Shown piece after piece: positions 17,011 to 26,041 of a stretch of DNA of 64,000 bases. The position numbers and the translations under genes were made by a program. A model generated the notes under the pieces. That model ran no database searches. It was not told the DNA's origin and worked only from the letters and a program-made list of their open reading frames with translations. The stretch's first letter is position 1; each line of letters opens with the position of its first letter. The stretch comes from Neomegalonema sp. (lineage in GTDB: Bacteria > Pseudomonadota > Alphaproteobacteria > Rhodobacterales > Rhodobacteraceae), in contig NZ_JAQTXI010000002.1 of assembly GCF_028688855.1 (NCBI RefSeq), positions 1-64,000 on the forward strand. Direction: 5' to 3'.

Positions 17011-18923
17011 GAGGAAGCCTCCGCCGACGAAAGGGGTTTGAGCGGCGTAGCGTAGAGCGTCGTATCGTCGGCCCGCCAGCTGGATGGGAACGAGATCGCC
17101 TGAGAGATGATCCCGTCTTCATCAAGCATCTTCTCGTTGTATTTCTGCGCCCTCGCCGCAGATTCGACATGAAGGCGCCAACCGCCTCCGGGGGAGGTGG
17201 TCTGGGTTCCACGCCATTGCCGGATCAGGTCGCGCACCCACTCCTCAGGCGGCAGGCCATTGCCGAGCAAACCCCTCGCCCCTCCATCCCCGGAGCTGGC
17301 CAGGTCGATGTCCAGAAGCTTTTCTATCTCTCTGGTCACTTCGTCTATGCGGGCGGCGTCCGTCCGTGACAGCGCTTCGCGCAGGTCCTGAAGCAGAACG
17401 GCGCCGCCGCGCAGAAGCTCGTACTCCTCCATGGCGACGACGTCCTTCGCCGCGAGATTGGCGACGTCCTGGATCTCGTTGATCGTCTGGATGCGGGTCT
17501 CCTCGAAAACCATGCGGGCCTTGCGGATCCGGCGCATCAGGATCAGAGCCACCAGGACCATGAAGATCGCCAGGCAGCCCGCCACCACATAACCCGCCTG
17601 ACGCAGATCCTGCAGGTTGGGCGGCTGGTTGACGGAGGCCCAGCGCAGGGTGGACTGAAAGCCGGCTCCCCCCAGCAAGGCCAGATAGAGGAAAGGGATG
17701 GCTGCGATCGACAACACGAACCCCGGAGAAGGCGGCATCTGGCGCGCAGCGGCGCGCAGCTTCTCCACGGCCGCCCCAACCGCCGACTTCTGTCGCGGCG
17801 AAAGCTCCCCCTTCTCCGCGCCCAGAACCGAGGCGATCTCGTTGCGCCGCTCCCTCGCACGGCGGACGCAGGCCTCTCGCGCTTCGGCCACAAGCTTGAT
17901 CTGCGCGGCGACCGCGCCGCGCATCGGATTCGCCACGCCAGGATCGAACTGCAGCGGGGAAAGGGCGAAATCGTCGCGCTTATCCTTGAGCTCGCGGCCG
18001 CGACGCTCTCTGGCTTCGTCCAGCTGCTCGTGCAGCGCGATGTTCTCCGCAGCCAGATAGCTCACGAACGCCGCTTCTGCTTCCTCCGCCATGCGACGCC
18101 CTTCGGCGCGGGACCCTGTCGTCGGCGACGCTCCTGTGAAAGGCCGCGCGGCGTGCGCGGGCGGATTCGCCTCCAGGAAGCCCTGGATCTGGTGCAGGCG
18201 GTTTCTGACGCCATCCTCCAGCTCCTTCTGCGCCGTCTCGACCTGTTCGTCTTCGCGCAGAGCGCCCAAGGTCGAGCCTATGAAATCCCGCAGCCTCCTG
18301 ACGCGCGGTGGAGCGGCGGATCCGCTGGACCGTCGTTCCTGCAGCCAGAGCCAGCGCCCGTTCGGATTGCCCACGCCATCCGGCCGGAAGACTTCGGGAT
18401 TCTCCCGCGCGAGGTCGATGACCATCCGCAGTTGTTCGTTTGCGTCGCTTCCCTGCTCCATGACGATGGTCATGTCGACGACGCCCTGGAGCCGGGTTCC
18501 AATCTCCTCCTCGAGGCTCCTTGTCCGGCGGACCGCGGCCAGAATATGAGGCCGCAGATTCTCCCTCTCGAAATTTTCGAGGAAGTTGCGCCCCGCCCGG
18601 ATGAACTGCTCGCTTTCCAGCGCGCGCGCGTCCTGAGCGACCAGAAGGATCGCCCAGTCATCGCGCAGGCGCCCTCTTCCGGCGTCCTCAAGATGGTCGA
18701 AGATCACCTCGATCCCATCCACGAAGGGGCGCGGACAACGCCCGATCGTGAGCTCGGCGGAGCGATCCGCCCCGCCCGGCTCCACGGCGCACCAGAAATG
18801 CACGCGCGGCTCCTCGTCCACCAGATCGAGCGCGTGCAGCCAGACGAACTCCGAAAAACGATCCGACCCGTCCAGAGCGACGACATAGATCTCACGCAAA
18901 CGGCGATCCCTCGAACCCGTCAT
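17007..18923 (-). CDS. membrane protein with two central helices, tubulin-like operon
   Basis: A 638-residue protein I cannot assign. It starts 13 bases after the tubulin-like gene's stop and its own stop overlaps the next start (ATGA). The first 190 residues look like an alpha/beta domain (it begins REIYVVALDGSDRFSEF, then DDWAILLVAQDAR and VVDMTIVMEQGSDANEQL), reminiscent of a Rossmann-like or response domain but without diagnostic residues. A charged coiled coil follows (about 230-400), then two membrane helices (about 402-424 and 444-467), then another helical region and a mixed C-terminus. No signal peptide. It probably sits in the inner membrane with most mass in the cytoplasm, where it could contact the tubulin-like protein. 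Confidence 0.6.
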   Translation of the reverse strand: MTGSRDRRLREIYVVALDGSDRFSEFVWLHALDLVDEEPRVHFWCAVEPGGADRSAELTIGRCPRPFVDGIEVIFDHLEDAGRGRLRDDWAILLVAQDARALESEQFIRAGRNFLENFERENLRPHILAAVRRTRSLEEEIGTRLQGVVDMTIVMEQGSDANEQLRMVIDLARENPEVFRPDGVGNPNGRWLWLQERRSSGSAAPPRVRRLRDFIGSTLGALREDEQVETAQKELEDGVRNRLHQIQGFLEANPPAHAARPFTGASPTTGSRAEGRRMAEEAEAAFVSYLAAENIALHEQLDEARERRGRELKDKRDDFALSPLQFDPGVANPMRGAVAAQIKLVAEAREACVRRARERRNEIASVLGAEKGELSPRQKSAVGAAVEKLRAAARQMPPSPGFVLSIAAIPFLYLALLGGAGFQSTLRWASVNQPPNLQDLRQAGYVVAGCLAIFMVLVALILMRRIRKARMVFEETRIQTINEIQDVANLAAKDVVAMEEYELLRGGAVLLQDLREALSRTDAARIDEVTREIEKLLDIDLASSGDGGARGLLGNGLPPEEWVRDLIRQWRGTQTTSPGGGWRLHVESAARAQKYNEKMLDEDGIISQAISFPSSWRADDTTLYATPLKPLSSAEASS

Positions 18924-18936
18924 TCTCCACGCCTCC

Positions 18937-21900
18937 TCAGGCCGCCTGGGCCACCTCTGCGCGCCAGATCTCCGCGCCGCGGCTCAGCAGGGCTTCGATC
19001 TGCAGTTTGTGTTCGTTGGGCAGCGCTTCGCCGACCCGCCGCACGACATCCGCCACGGCTTCCGCAAGACGCCCTTCGACGAGGCGGATCTGAGCGGCGC
19101 GGGAAAGGTCGCGGCGCTTGTGGCTCAGAGCTTCATCCAGCAGCTGGCAATAGCCGACGACCGCTTCGAGGATCTGGTGGTCCCGCGCCGCGCCGCCGCT
19201 CCGGTCGATCGCCATCAGCACGATGCGCTCCAGATTCTCCGAAGCCGAGATCCGTTCGAGCGTCTGGTCGAACGCGTCGTCGAGGCGGGATTTCTCGTAT
19301 TCCCAGAGCTCGTCCACGGAACGCCAGGCCACCGGCTTGCTCACGAAGCCCCGCAATGCTTCGTAAAGGTCATGGCGGTCGGCAACCTGCACCCGGGCGC
19401 CCCGCTTGATCGGAGCCAGATTGAAGGTGCGGATCTCCGCCACGGGTTTGCCGTCGACCTGATCGAAATGCAGGACCCCCAGCCCCAGAGCGGCGGCGAA
19501 GGCCTTGTTCACCCGACGCACCAGACGCGCAGTCTCGCTGACCGAAATCTCGGGAAGGAAGCCGGGATTATGCCATTTGAGATGGATGTGCGGCGTGATG
19601 GTCGTCGCGGGACGCCTTTCGGCGTCGGCCTCCACCAGTTCGTCCACCATCCCCGCATAGGCGTTGTAATAGCGGCCGGAACGCTCGTCGGACTGAGCCC
19701 CGTTGCGCGGCGGACTGAGCTTGGAGAGATGCTGCAGCTCCAGATTCACCTGCATGGAGACCCGAAGCAGCTCCGCAGGGTTGAACTCCTGCTCCTGCAC
19801 GATGTCCGCGCCTTGCTCCGCCGTGCTCAGAAGGCGCTCGGGATCGCCCAATCCTCGCAACTCCTCCCGCACCCCCGGCGTGATCGCCCAGAACTTGATC
19901 CCCTGCCCCACGCCAGGCTCCGTGAGCGAGATCATCGGCTGAGACTGCATGTCGACGATCGAAACCACCCGGCGAATGAATTCGGCGGGATCCGCGTCGA
20001 TGATCTCCGCCTCCTTGCGCAGGGCCGCCACGATGGAGAAGTCGTAGAAGCTCGCATAATCCTCCTTCACCTTCGTCCGGGCGAAGCGATCGACCATGGT
20101 GGACCAGAACAGCTCTCCCAGAGTCTCCGTCCGCACGGTCTTCCCGCGCCCGCGCGCAAGGCGCGTGGCGCGCGCATAGGCGTAGACGCGCGCCCCAAGC
20201 TCGGCGTTCGCCCTGGCGTCGAGCCTCTGGCCGCCCGACGCCTCCTGAAGATCGCGCCAGAGGGCGCGCTTGCAGGCGCGGTCGGCGCAGACGTAGAGCG
20301 TGTTCTCATCCACCACGTCCCTGGCGTGCCGCTCCTCGTCGGCCGCGACGGATTGAGACAGACGCTCCAGAGCGCCCTCCACCTCCTGAAAGAGCTGATG
20401 CATCGCCTGAATCTGCGTCTGCAGCTCCAGGGAGAGCTGATCGTGGACGACCTCCATCAGCCTCTCCTCGGCGAAACGCCGGGTGAGGTCCATGGAGGAG
20501 TTGTAATAGCTGACGTAATCTTCGACGAAGCCGGAGACCCCGCCCCTCACCATGCTGGCCAGGAAGCCGCGCTGGGCGGCCTCCGCCGCCTGGGCGTGAA
20601 CGGCCGGCGAAGAGCGCGTCGTCGGCGCAACGCCGCCGCGCCCGCTCGCCAGAGCGGCGTTCCTGTCGAACTGGGAATGAGCCATCCGCATCAGGCTGGA
20701 GCGAGTCTCGGCCGAAGCGCTCGCCGCCATCCTGGCCTCAAGCTCCTTCTGCAGCGCATAGAGAAAGGCCCGCGAGCGCACGAGATGAGGGCCCGAGCGC
20801 ACGAGGTGATGCTGCAGATGATGCAGGCGCCATTCCTGCTCCGGCAGGTCGTCGGCGTTCGAGATCAGATTGATGAAGATGTCCCGCGGACGATAAGCCA
20901 GCGCCTGGTCGATCAGACGGAGATCCTCGTCGAGGAACCCCTCCCGGCGCCGCACCTCCTCGGCGAGCGCGGATCTGCTCGAGAACTGCGCCACGTCCGC
21001 CTTGCCGCGCTGATAGGTCTTGCGCAGCTCCTCGGCGTTCCAGAAATTGCGCTTCATGTATTCCTCCAGCGCATCCAGATAGACGATGTGGAGGGGCTGG
21101 CGCGGCTCGCCGGAAGGGTCCGGCTCGGAGGGGAAAAGCTCCTCCTGAATCTCGCGGAAGAACGGAAGCTCGCCGTCGTCGGCCAGCTGCGCAAGATCCT
21201 CGAGATAGGCGAGGCCCTGATGCGGCTCCTTCTGCGAAAGATTGCCCGCGGCCCGCTGGCTCTGATAGCGCGTCAGGCGGCTCTTGAACTGCGCGTCCAG
21301 GCGCAGCCAGTCGCCCACCAGGGAATCGCGCGCCAGCTGCTTGGCCAGATAATCCTCCACCTCCGCCTTCGGATAGAGCGCCACAGCCACGCCCATCGCG
21401 ACGATCCGGTTCTGCATGCCGTTCGCAGCCGCCGCGGTGGTCTGGCGGATGTCGTTGACCGAAACGCTCTTGATGCGCCCGCCGATCGGCGTGAACAGCA
21501 TGGTGAAGGCCGCCCGCTCCGCCATGCGGGCGTAAGCGTCGATCGAACGGCCGAGGTTCCCGCCGGTCATGTTCTCGTAATCGATCAACGTCATCGAAGC
21601 GAAGGGGATGTCGCCCGCGCGCATGGTCTCGCCCGGAGCGAACTCGAATTCGAAATCCAGATTCCGGCCCCGCTCGACAGCCTTCATGACGACGGCGTTG
21701 AACTCCTTGAAAGCCGCGTAGCCGTTGGCCAGCATGCCCGGAATCTGCCCGCTCGGCGCGACGCCGGAGCGGATGTAGATGTCCGGCATCAGGAAAAGGC
21801 CGCGGATGTTCGTCGTGATGTTCTTGTTCTGTGCGATCCTGCCCAGCAGCAGAGCCAGCTGAAGAAAGGAGCCGGAGCCCGTGCCGCCCGCAAGCGAGCC

Positions 21901-22368
21901 GATCATCAGGACGTCCACCTGACCGTCGTAGCCAGCCCGGTTGTCATAACGCGCCAGCTCCGAGAAAGCCTGCTCTATCGGACCGTCGATCAGCTTGTTG
22001 GCGCAGGAATCGTAAAGCGCGAGGCGCGAAAGCATCCTGACCTGGCCGCAGCCGTCGATCAGGCTCATGCGCTGGACCTCCATGGGCCATTGCGCCCGCG
22101 GCAGACACCAGGAATTCTGGGTTTCGGCGCGCCGCTGAAGGATCCGGTCGACCTCGGAGGCGGAGGCGAACTGGATGCGGGAGCGATCGTCCAGGTCCCT
22201 CCTGAGCTTGCGGTCGTTGGCGTCCGTGTCGAAGGCCAGAACGCCGATGCGGCCCTTCTCCTTCAGGCTCCGGCGGCATGCGCGCGTATAGACCTTTTCC
22301 GCAATCTTCGATCCGGTGCCTCCCACGCCCACGATCAGCGTGGGCGTAAACGCATGCTCCTCGACCAT
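18937..22368 (-). CDS. tubulin/FtsZ-superfamily (Tubulin_2-like) protein
   Basis: A 1143-residue protein starting at ATG 22368 after a GAGGGAGA ribosome site. The N-terminal third carries the nucleotide-binding marks of the tubulin/FtsZ superfamily: GVGGTGSK at residues 14-21, FDTDAND near 46-52, and the T4 glycine loop GGTGSG at 161-166 within MIGSLAGGTGSGSFLQLALLLG. It is about three times the length of FtsZ. The rest (about 400-1143) is mostly helical and includes CVCADRACK-like cysteines, with no membrane helix. It matches what is known as the tubulin-like family (Pfam Tubulin_2, FtsZl group), whose neighbours often include vWA proteins and which is proposed, not proven, to remodel membranes. 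It heads a five-gene leftward operon here. Confidence 0.85.
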   Translation of the reverse strand: MVEEHAFTPTLIVGVGGTGSKIAEKVYTRACRRSLKEKGRIGVLAFDTDANDRKLRRDLDDRSRIQFASASEVDRILQRRAETQNSWCLPRAQWPMEVQRMSLIDGCGQVRMLSRLALYDSCANKLIDGPIEQAFSELARYDNRAGYDGQVDVLMIGSLAGGTGSGSFLQLALLLGRIAQNKNITTNIRGLFLMPDIYIRSGVAPSGQIPGMLANGYAAFKEFNAVVMKAVERGRNLDFEFEFAPGETMRAGDIPFASMTLIDYENMTGGNLGRSIDAYARMAERAAFTMLFTPIGGRIKSVSVNDIRQTTAAAANGMQNRIVAMGVAVALYPKAEVEDYLAKQLARDSLVGDWLRLDAQFKSRLTRYQSQRAAGNLSQKEPHQGLAYLEDLAQLADDGELPFFREIQEELFPSEPDPSGEPRQPLHIVYLDALEEYMKRNFWNAEELRKTYQRGKADVAQFSSRSALAEEVRRREGFLDEDLRLIDQALAYRPRDIFINLISNADDLPEQEWRLHHLQHHLVRSGPHLVRSRAFLYALQKELEARMAASASAETRSSLMRMAHSQFDRNAALASGRGGVAPTTRSSPAVHAQAAEAAQRGFLASMVRGGVSGFVEDYVSYYNSSMDLTRRFAEERLMEVVHDQLSLELQTQIQAMHQLFQEVEGALERLSQSVAADEERHARDVVDENTLYVCADRACKRALWRDLQEASGGQRLDARANAELGARVYAYARATRLARGRGKTVRTETLGELFWSTMVDRFARTKVKEDYASFYDFSIVAALRKEAEIIDADPAEFIRRVVSIVDMQSQPMISLTEPGVGQGIKFWAITPGVREELRGLGDPERLLSTAEQGADIVQEQEFNPAELLRVSMQVNLELQHLSKLSPPRNGAQSDERSGRYYNAYAGMVDELVEADAERRPATTITPHIHLKWHNPGFLPEISVSETARLVRRVNKAFAAALGLGVLHFDQVDGKPVAEIRTFNLAPIKRGARVQVADRHDLYEALRGFVSKPVAWRSVDELWEYEKSRLDDAFDQTLERISASENLERIVLMAIDRSGGAARDHQILEAVVGYCQLLDEALSHKRRDLSRAAQIRLVEGRLAEAVADVVRRVGEALPNEHKLQIEALLSRGAEIWRAEVAQAA

Positions 22369-22720
22369 GTTTTCTCCCTCATCATCAGATATGGCGCTCG
22401 ACGGAGCGACGGAGCTGGCGGATGCGCGCCCTCCGTCGCGCCGAAGCCGCGATCGGACGCGCCTCGCTGGCGGGCCGCCTCCTTGACGCTCGCGCCGCGC
22501 GCGTCGGAACGCTTCGAGCGAACGATCCCTGTCGAAAAGGGCCCCGCCGTCTGGGGCGCCTCCGGAAAATCCCTGTCGTTTCAGGATTTCGAAATCATGG
22601 CGTCTCGCATGACGCTCCGGGCGCGTCCGGCAGGTCGCCGCTTCCGGACGAGAGATCCCGACAAAGGCGCGCCGCTCATGGACCGAGCATGACGGCGGCC
22701 TTCGCCGGGAAGGCGCCCGC
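22369..22720. other. gap upstream of the tubulin-like gene with an inverted repeat
   Basis: No gene is seen in these 352 bases. GCGACGGAG at 22406-22414 and CTCCGTCGC at 22431-22439 form a perfect 9-bp inverted repeat within 75 bases of the tubulin-like start, so it could be a leader hairpin or an operator. The promoter of the five-gene operon should lie here, but I cannot pick out a confident -35/-10 pair. Confidence 0.35.
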
Positions 22721-24391
22721 TCAACGTTTCAGCTGACTCCAGATCCTGTCGATTTGATCCTGCAGAGCGGCGTCGACCTGGTTGGCCATGCTCAAGGTCC
22801 CCCAGACCTGCGTCGAAGGATAGATGGCGGGGTTCTCCAGCAGGGCCTTGTCGATGAAGGGTCCTGAAGCCGCGACCGGATTCGCGTAATTGACATGATT
22901 GGTGTTGAGGCCAGCGACTTCCGCCTTCAGCAGATAGTCCAGAAACCGCAGCGCCGCATCCTGGTTGGCGCTCCTCGCCGATAGCGTGAAATAATCGATC
23001 CAGACGCTCGAGCCTTCCTTTTCAGGGATGAAATACCTGATGCTCGCCGTCTTGCTCCTGTCCGCCGCATGGGCGCGCATCGCCGTCATCGCGTCTCCGG
23101 AATAGCCGACCGCCAGGCAGAAGTTCTCGGACTTCACGCGTTCGATGAAGCGTTCCGCATCGACGACCTCGATATGCTGCGCGCTTTGCGACAAGAACTG
23201 GCCCAGCTCCGCGACGACCTGCGGGCTCAGTCGGCTTTTGGGGCTCGTGACGTAGCCGGCCATCGCCATCAGCATCTCGTTCGGCTCGTCGGCGATGATG
23301 ACGCCGCAGGAGGCGAGCCGAGAGACCTTGCCCGGATCTAACAGAAGCCCCCAGCTCTCGGAGGTCGGGCCCAGCAGCCGCCCGACCTTGCCGGAATCCA
23401 TGACGAGCCCGACGACGCCCCACATGTAGGGGATCGCATAGGGGGTATCTTTGGCCCGGCCCGGATCCCAGTCCGTGCTATAGGCCCAGAAGCCGGGATC
23501 TATTCCGGCGTAATTCGTCAGACGCCCCGCATCGATGGGCGCGAGCCGGCCGCTGGAGATCCATCCCGGGATCTTGTAGCTCGGGTTCAGAACAAGGTCA
23601 TAGGCGTCATAATCGGGCCCCATGATCCGATCCGCGTCTTCCGCCGATGAAAAGACCTCGTAGACGACCCGGATTTCGGTCTCGCGTTCGAAGGACCGCA
23701 GAATCTCGGGATCGATGTAATCCGTCCAGTTGAGAACGCGCACCTCGCCCTTGAACGGCACGTCCTGATTCTCCGCGGCGCGCCGGATCGCGTCGTACAT
23801 GTTCGTGGTCAGCAGGCCGAGCTCCTGCATGCGGAAGTCTTCCTGAAAGATCTCGATCGCGGACATGGTCGCGAAACCGAAGATCCCGTCAATCGGGCCC
23901 GGCGCATAGCCCAGCTTCCTGAGGTTGCTCTGGGTTTCGTGGATCTGCGCCTGATCCACCACGAGATCCAGCCCGTCGATCTTTCCCCCCCTGGAGACGG
24001 CGGAGATGAGTTGACGCAGGAAGCCTTCCGAATGGATCTCCGCGTCCAGGGTTCCTCTGTCCTGCCTGAATCTCGCGAAGGCCGCCTGCGTCGGCGCGTC
24101 CAGCGAGCGCGGCGCATAGCCCGGCGCGAGATAGCCGAGACGCGCCAGCAATCTCTGAATGACGCCGATCCGGCGAGCGTCGGCGGGACCGGGCGCCATG
24201 GCCTGAGCGGGAGGAGGCGCAGGTCTGGCCGCGCCGCTCGAATCGATCATGATGGACACCGAGCCTTGCGAAGGCCCGATGCCCTGCGCGAAGCTTCCGG
24301 TTGTGGAGAATGGGGCGGATAGGAATATGGACGCCATCGCGGCCAGAGAAACAAATCCGAGAGAATTTCCCTTTTTTGCAATCACGGGCAT
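22721..24391 (-). CDS. secreted fusion: peptidoglycan-binding domains plus polyamine-type binding protein
   Basis: About 556 residues from ATG 24391 (GTG at 24400 in frame is also possible). A signal peptide ending near FSTTGSFAQ is followed by a Pro/Ala linker, two peptidoglycan-binding-domain-1 type repeats (about residues 75-115, RRIGVIQRLLARLGYL; and about 150-190, QSNLRKLGYAPGPIDGIFG), and a full PotD/PotF-like solute-binding domain (from about 215: VRVLNWTDYIDPEILRSFE, GVVGLVMDSGKV, and the C-terminal lobe). Such binding proteins normally deliver spermidine or putrescine to an ABC permease, but no permease or ATPase is adjacent, so a sensing or wall-anchoring role is more likely. It lies between a vWA lipoprotein gene and the tubulin-like operon on the same strand. 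Confidence 0.75.
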   Translation of the reverse strand: MPVIAKKGNSLGFVSLAAMASIFLSAPFSTTGSFAQGIGPSQGSVSIMIDSSGAARPAPPPAQAMAPGPADARRIGVIQRLLARLGYLAPGYAPRSLDAPTQAAFARFRQDRGTLDAEIHSEGFLRQLISAVSRGGKIDGLDLVVDQAQIHETQSNLRKLGYAPGPIDGIFGFATMSAIEIFQEDFRMQELGLLTTNMYDAIRRAAENQDVPFKGEVRVLNWTDYIDPEILRSFERETEIRVVYEVFSSAEDADRIMGPDYDAYDLVLNPSYKIPGWISSGRLAPIDAGRLTNYAGIDPGFWAYSTDWDPGRAKDTPYAIPYMWGVVGLVMDSGKVGRLLGPTSESWGLLLDPGKVSRLASCGVIIADEPNEMLMAMAGYVTSPKSRLSPQVVAELGQFLSQSAQHIEVVDAERFIERVKSENFCLAVGYSGDAMTAMRAHAADRSKTASIRYFIPEKEGSSVWIDYFTLSARSANQDAALRFLDYLLKAEVAGLNTNHVNYANPVAASGPFIDKALLENPAIYPSTQVWGTLSMANQVDAALQDQIDRIWSQLKR

Positions 24392-24427
24392 TGGCGTCAC
24401 TCATTTCGAGACATCAAGGCGTAGCGC

Positions 24428-24443
24428 AGCAGAGGGCTCTGCT
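24428..24443. promoter_or_regulatory. short inverted repeat upstream of the fusion gene
   Basis: AGCAGA (24428-24433) and TCTGCT (24438-24443) around GGGC lie about 40 bases before the start at 24391. This could be an operator or a leader hairpin. No regulator can be named. Confidence 0.3.
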
Positions 24444-24583
24444 ACAGGACAGGTTCATATCGTGGGGGCAACTCAACCTGCGTTCAAGTGTTTTATAGTA
24501 CGCACATAGAATTAAGGAGGCGTCCGACGTGAAACGATCGGGAAAGACAGGAATCCATATCGAGATTCCCGAAATGAGTCGAT

Positions 24584-26041
24584 TCAGCGGGCGACGATGA
24601 TCGGAATTCTTGCAATGGTCTTGAGATCCTCGCTCAGGACATATCGAATCTCGTAGGGACCCGGCTCGACAGGCGCCGTCAAGGAGCCCGAAGCCGCCGC
24701 GCCGATGACGAAGCCATAGCCTGCTCGCCCGTCAGCCGCGCCCTCCGGAACGATGATGATCGAATCTCGCGAATTCACGGCCCCCCGCCAGGCGACGCTG
24801 AAGATCTCGCCCGCCTTCACGCGCTCAGGCCCCTGAAGAAGGACCTCGGCCCCATAGACCTCCAGCCTGGCGCGGGCGATCGTCCCCCCTCCAGCGCCAA
24901 GCGCATAACGGATCTCGTAGACCCCCACCTTCGAAGGAGCCCGCAAAACGCCCCGATCCAGGTTTCCGATCGCGAAGCCGCCGCCCCGCCAATCCTCCCG
25001 AGCCCCGGCCGGCGCAATGCTGATGACGTCTTCAGGATGGATGGACGAAGACCAGGAGACCTCGACCTCCGCGCCGATCACGGTCTGAAGAGGAGCCTGC
25101 AGGGAGATCGTCGCCGGAAGCGCCTCGACGGCGACGCGCGCGAGCGTCGCCCCGGTTTCGCGCAGCACATAGCGCACCTCGTAAGAGCCCGGATCCGCAG
25201 GAGCCCGCACTTCGGCCGAGGTCGTCGCGCCCACCTCGAGGGCGCCGTCGGACGCCCCCTCCGGAGCCCCGGCAGGCAGCAGGACCACCAGATCGCGCGG
25301 ATCGCGCGCCAGGGACCACGCCACATCGAAAGCCTGTCCGATCGTCACCCGGGCGGGCGCATGAAGCTCGACAGGGGGCTCCTCGATCGCGATCTGGATC
25401 TGCGCGAGCGCGCTCCGCAATCCCTCCGCGTCCGAGGCCTGCACGAAAAGACCGTTCGTCTGTTCGGAGATGCAGGAGAGGCGCTGGCGATCCGCGCCCT
25501 GCAGGTCGAAGCCGACGACATGGGCGGTGAAGGAGATCCCCTTCTGCGCCAGCTCCGCAGCCGCGCGGCAAGGGTCCCCGTCGCAACTCTCCACGCCGTC
25601 CGAGATCAGCACCACCGTCGCAGGCTGCTCCCGCCAGGACATGAGGTCCGCGGCCTGGCGCAAGGAGGCTTCGATCGGCGTGTAGCCCCGAGGCTCGATC
25701 GTCGCCACCTGGCGGATGAAGCCTTCGCGATCCACCGCCCCCGGAGCGATCAGCACCTCGATATCCCGGCACGCCTTCGATTTCCCCTCTCCAGTGGAGA
25801 CGCGGTGGCCATAGGCGATGAGCCCGACCGCCATCTCCGCGGGCCATGAACGCGCCAGATCGGACAGCGCCTTGCGCGCGATCACGAACCGCGCCTCGCC
25901 GTCCACCTGCTGCGTCATGGAGGCGGAGGCGTCGTAGATGACGACGACCTCCGCCGCGCCTCCGGCGGGCCGGGCGGCCGCAGAAGGCGCCAGACCGCAG
26001 GCGGCGAGGAGGAGGGCGCAGAGGAGGCGGGCTGGTCGCAT
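24584..26041 (-). CDS. vWA-domain lipoprotein with three C-terminal repeats
   Basis: A 485-residue protein starting at ATG 26041. The N-terminus is a lipoprotein signal with a lipobox LAAC (Cys15). A vWA domain follows with a complete metal site: DASAS (Asp37, Ser39, Ser41), Thr121 in GYTPIEASL and Asp148 in LISDGVESC; paired cysteines (about 154, 158, 190) suggest an extracytoplasmic location. Three tandem repeats of about 85 residues follow (about 223-307, 310-395, 397-485), each with a VxW core, a D-hydrophobic-hydrophobic segment, an AP turn and a YE(V/I)RY strand, so they are beta-sandwich-like. It is likely tethered to a membrane and binds a protein partner. It shares strand and neighbourhood with the tubulin-like cluster and may be part of it. 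Confidence 0.8.
   Translation of the reverse strand: MRPARLLCALLLAACGLAPSAAARPAGGAAEVVVIYDASASMTQQVDGEARFVIARKALSDLARSWPAEMAVGLIAYGHRVSTGEGKSKACRDIEVLIAPGAVDREGFIRQVATIEPRGYTPIEASLRQAADLMSWREQPATVVLISDGVESCDGDPCRAAAELAQKGISFTAHVVGFDLQGADRQRLSCISEQTNGLFVQASDAEGLRSALAQIQIAIEEPPVELHAPARVTIGQAFDVAWSLARDPRDLVVLLPAGAPEGASDGALEVGATTSAEVRAPADPGSYEVRYVLRETGATLARVAVEALPATISLQAPLQTVIGAEVEVSWSSSIHPEDVISIAPAGAREDWRGGGFAIGNLDRGVLRAPSKVGVYEIRYALGAGGGTIARARLEVYGAEVLLQGPERVKAGEIFSVAWRGAVNSRDSIIIVPEGAADGRAGYGFVIGAAASGSLTAPVEPGPYEIRYVLSEDLKTIARIPIIVAR

Noticed and set aside
19009..22692. Forward open frame of 1227 codons opposite the tubulin-like gene
   Set aside because: Mirror of a gene with conserved nucleotide-binding loops; no ribosome site or recognisable domain.
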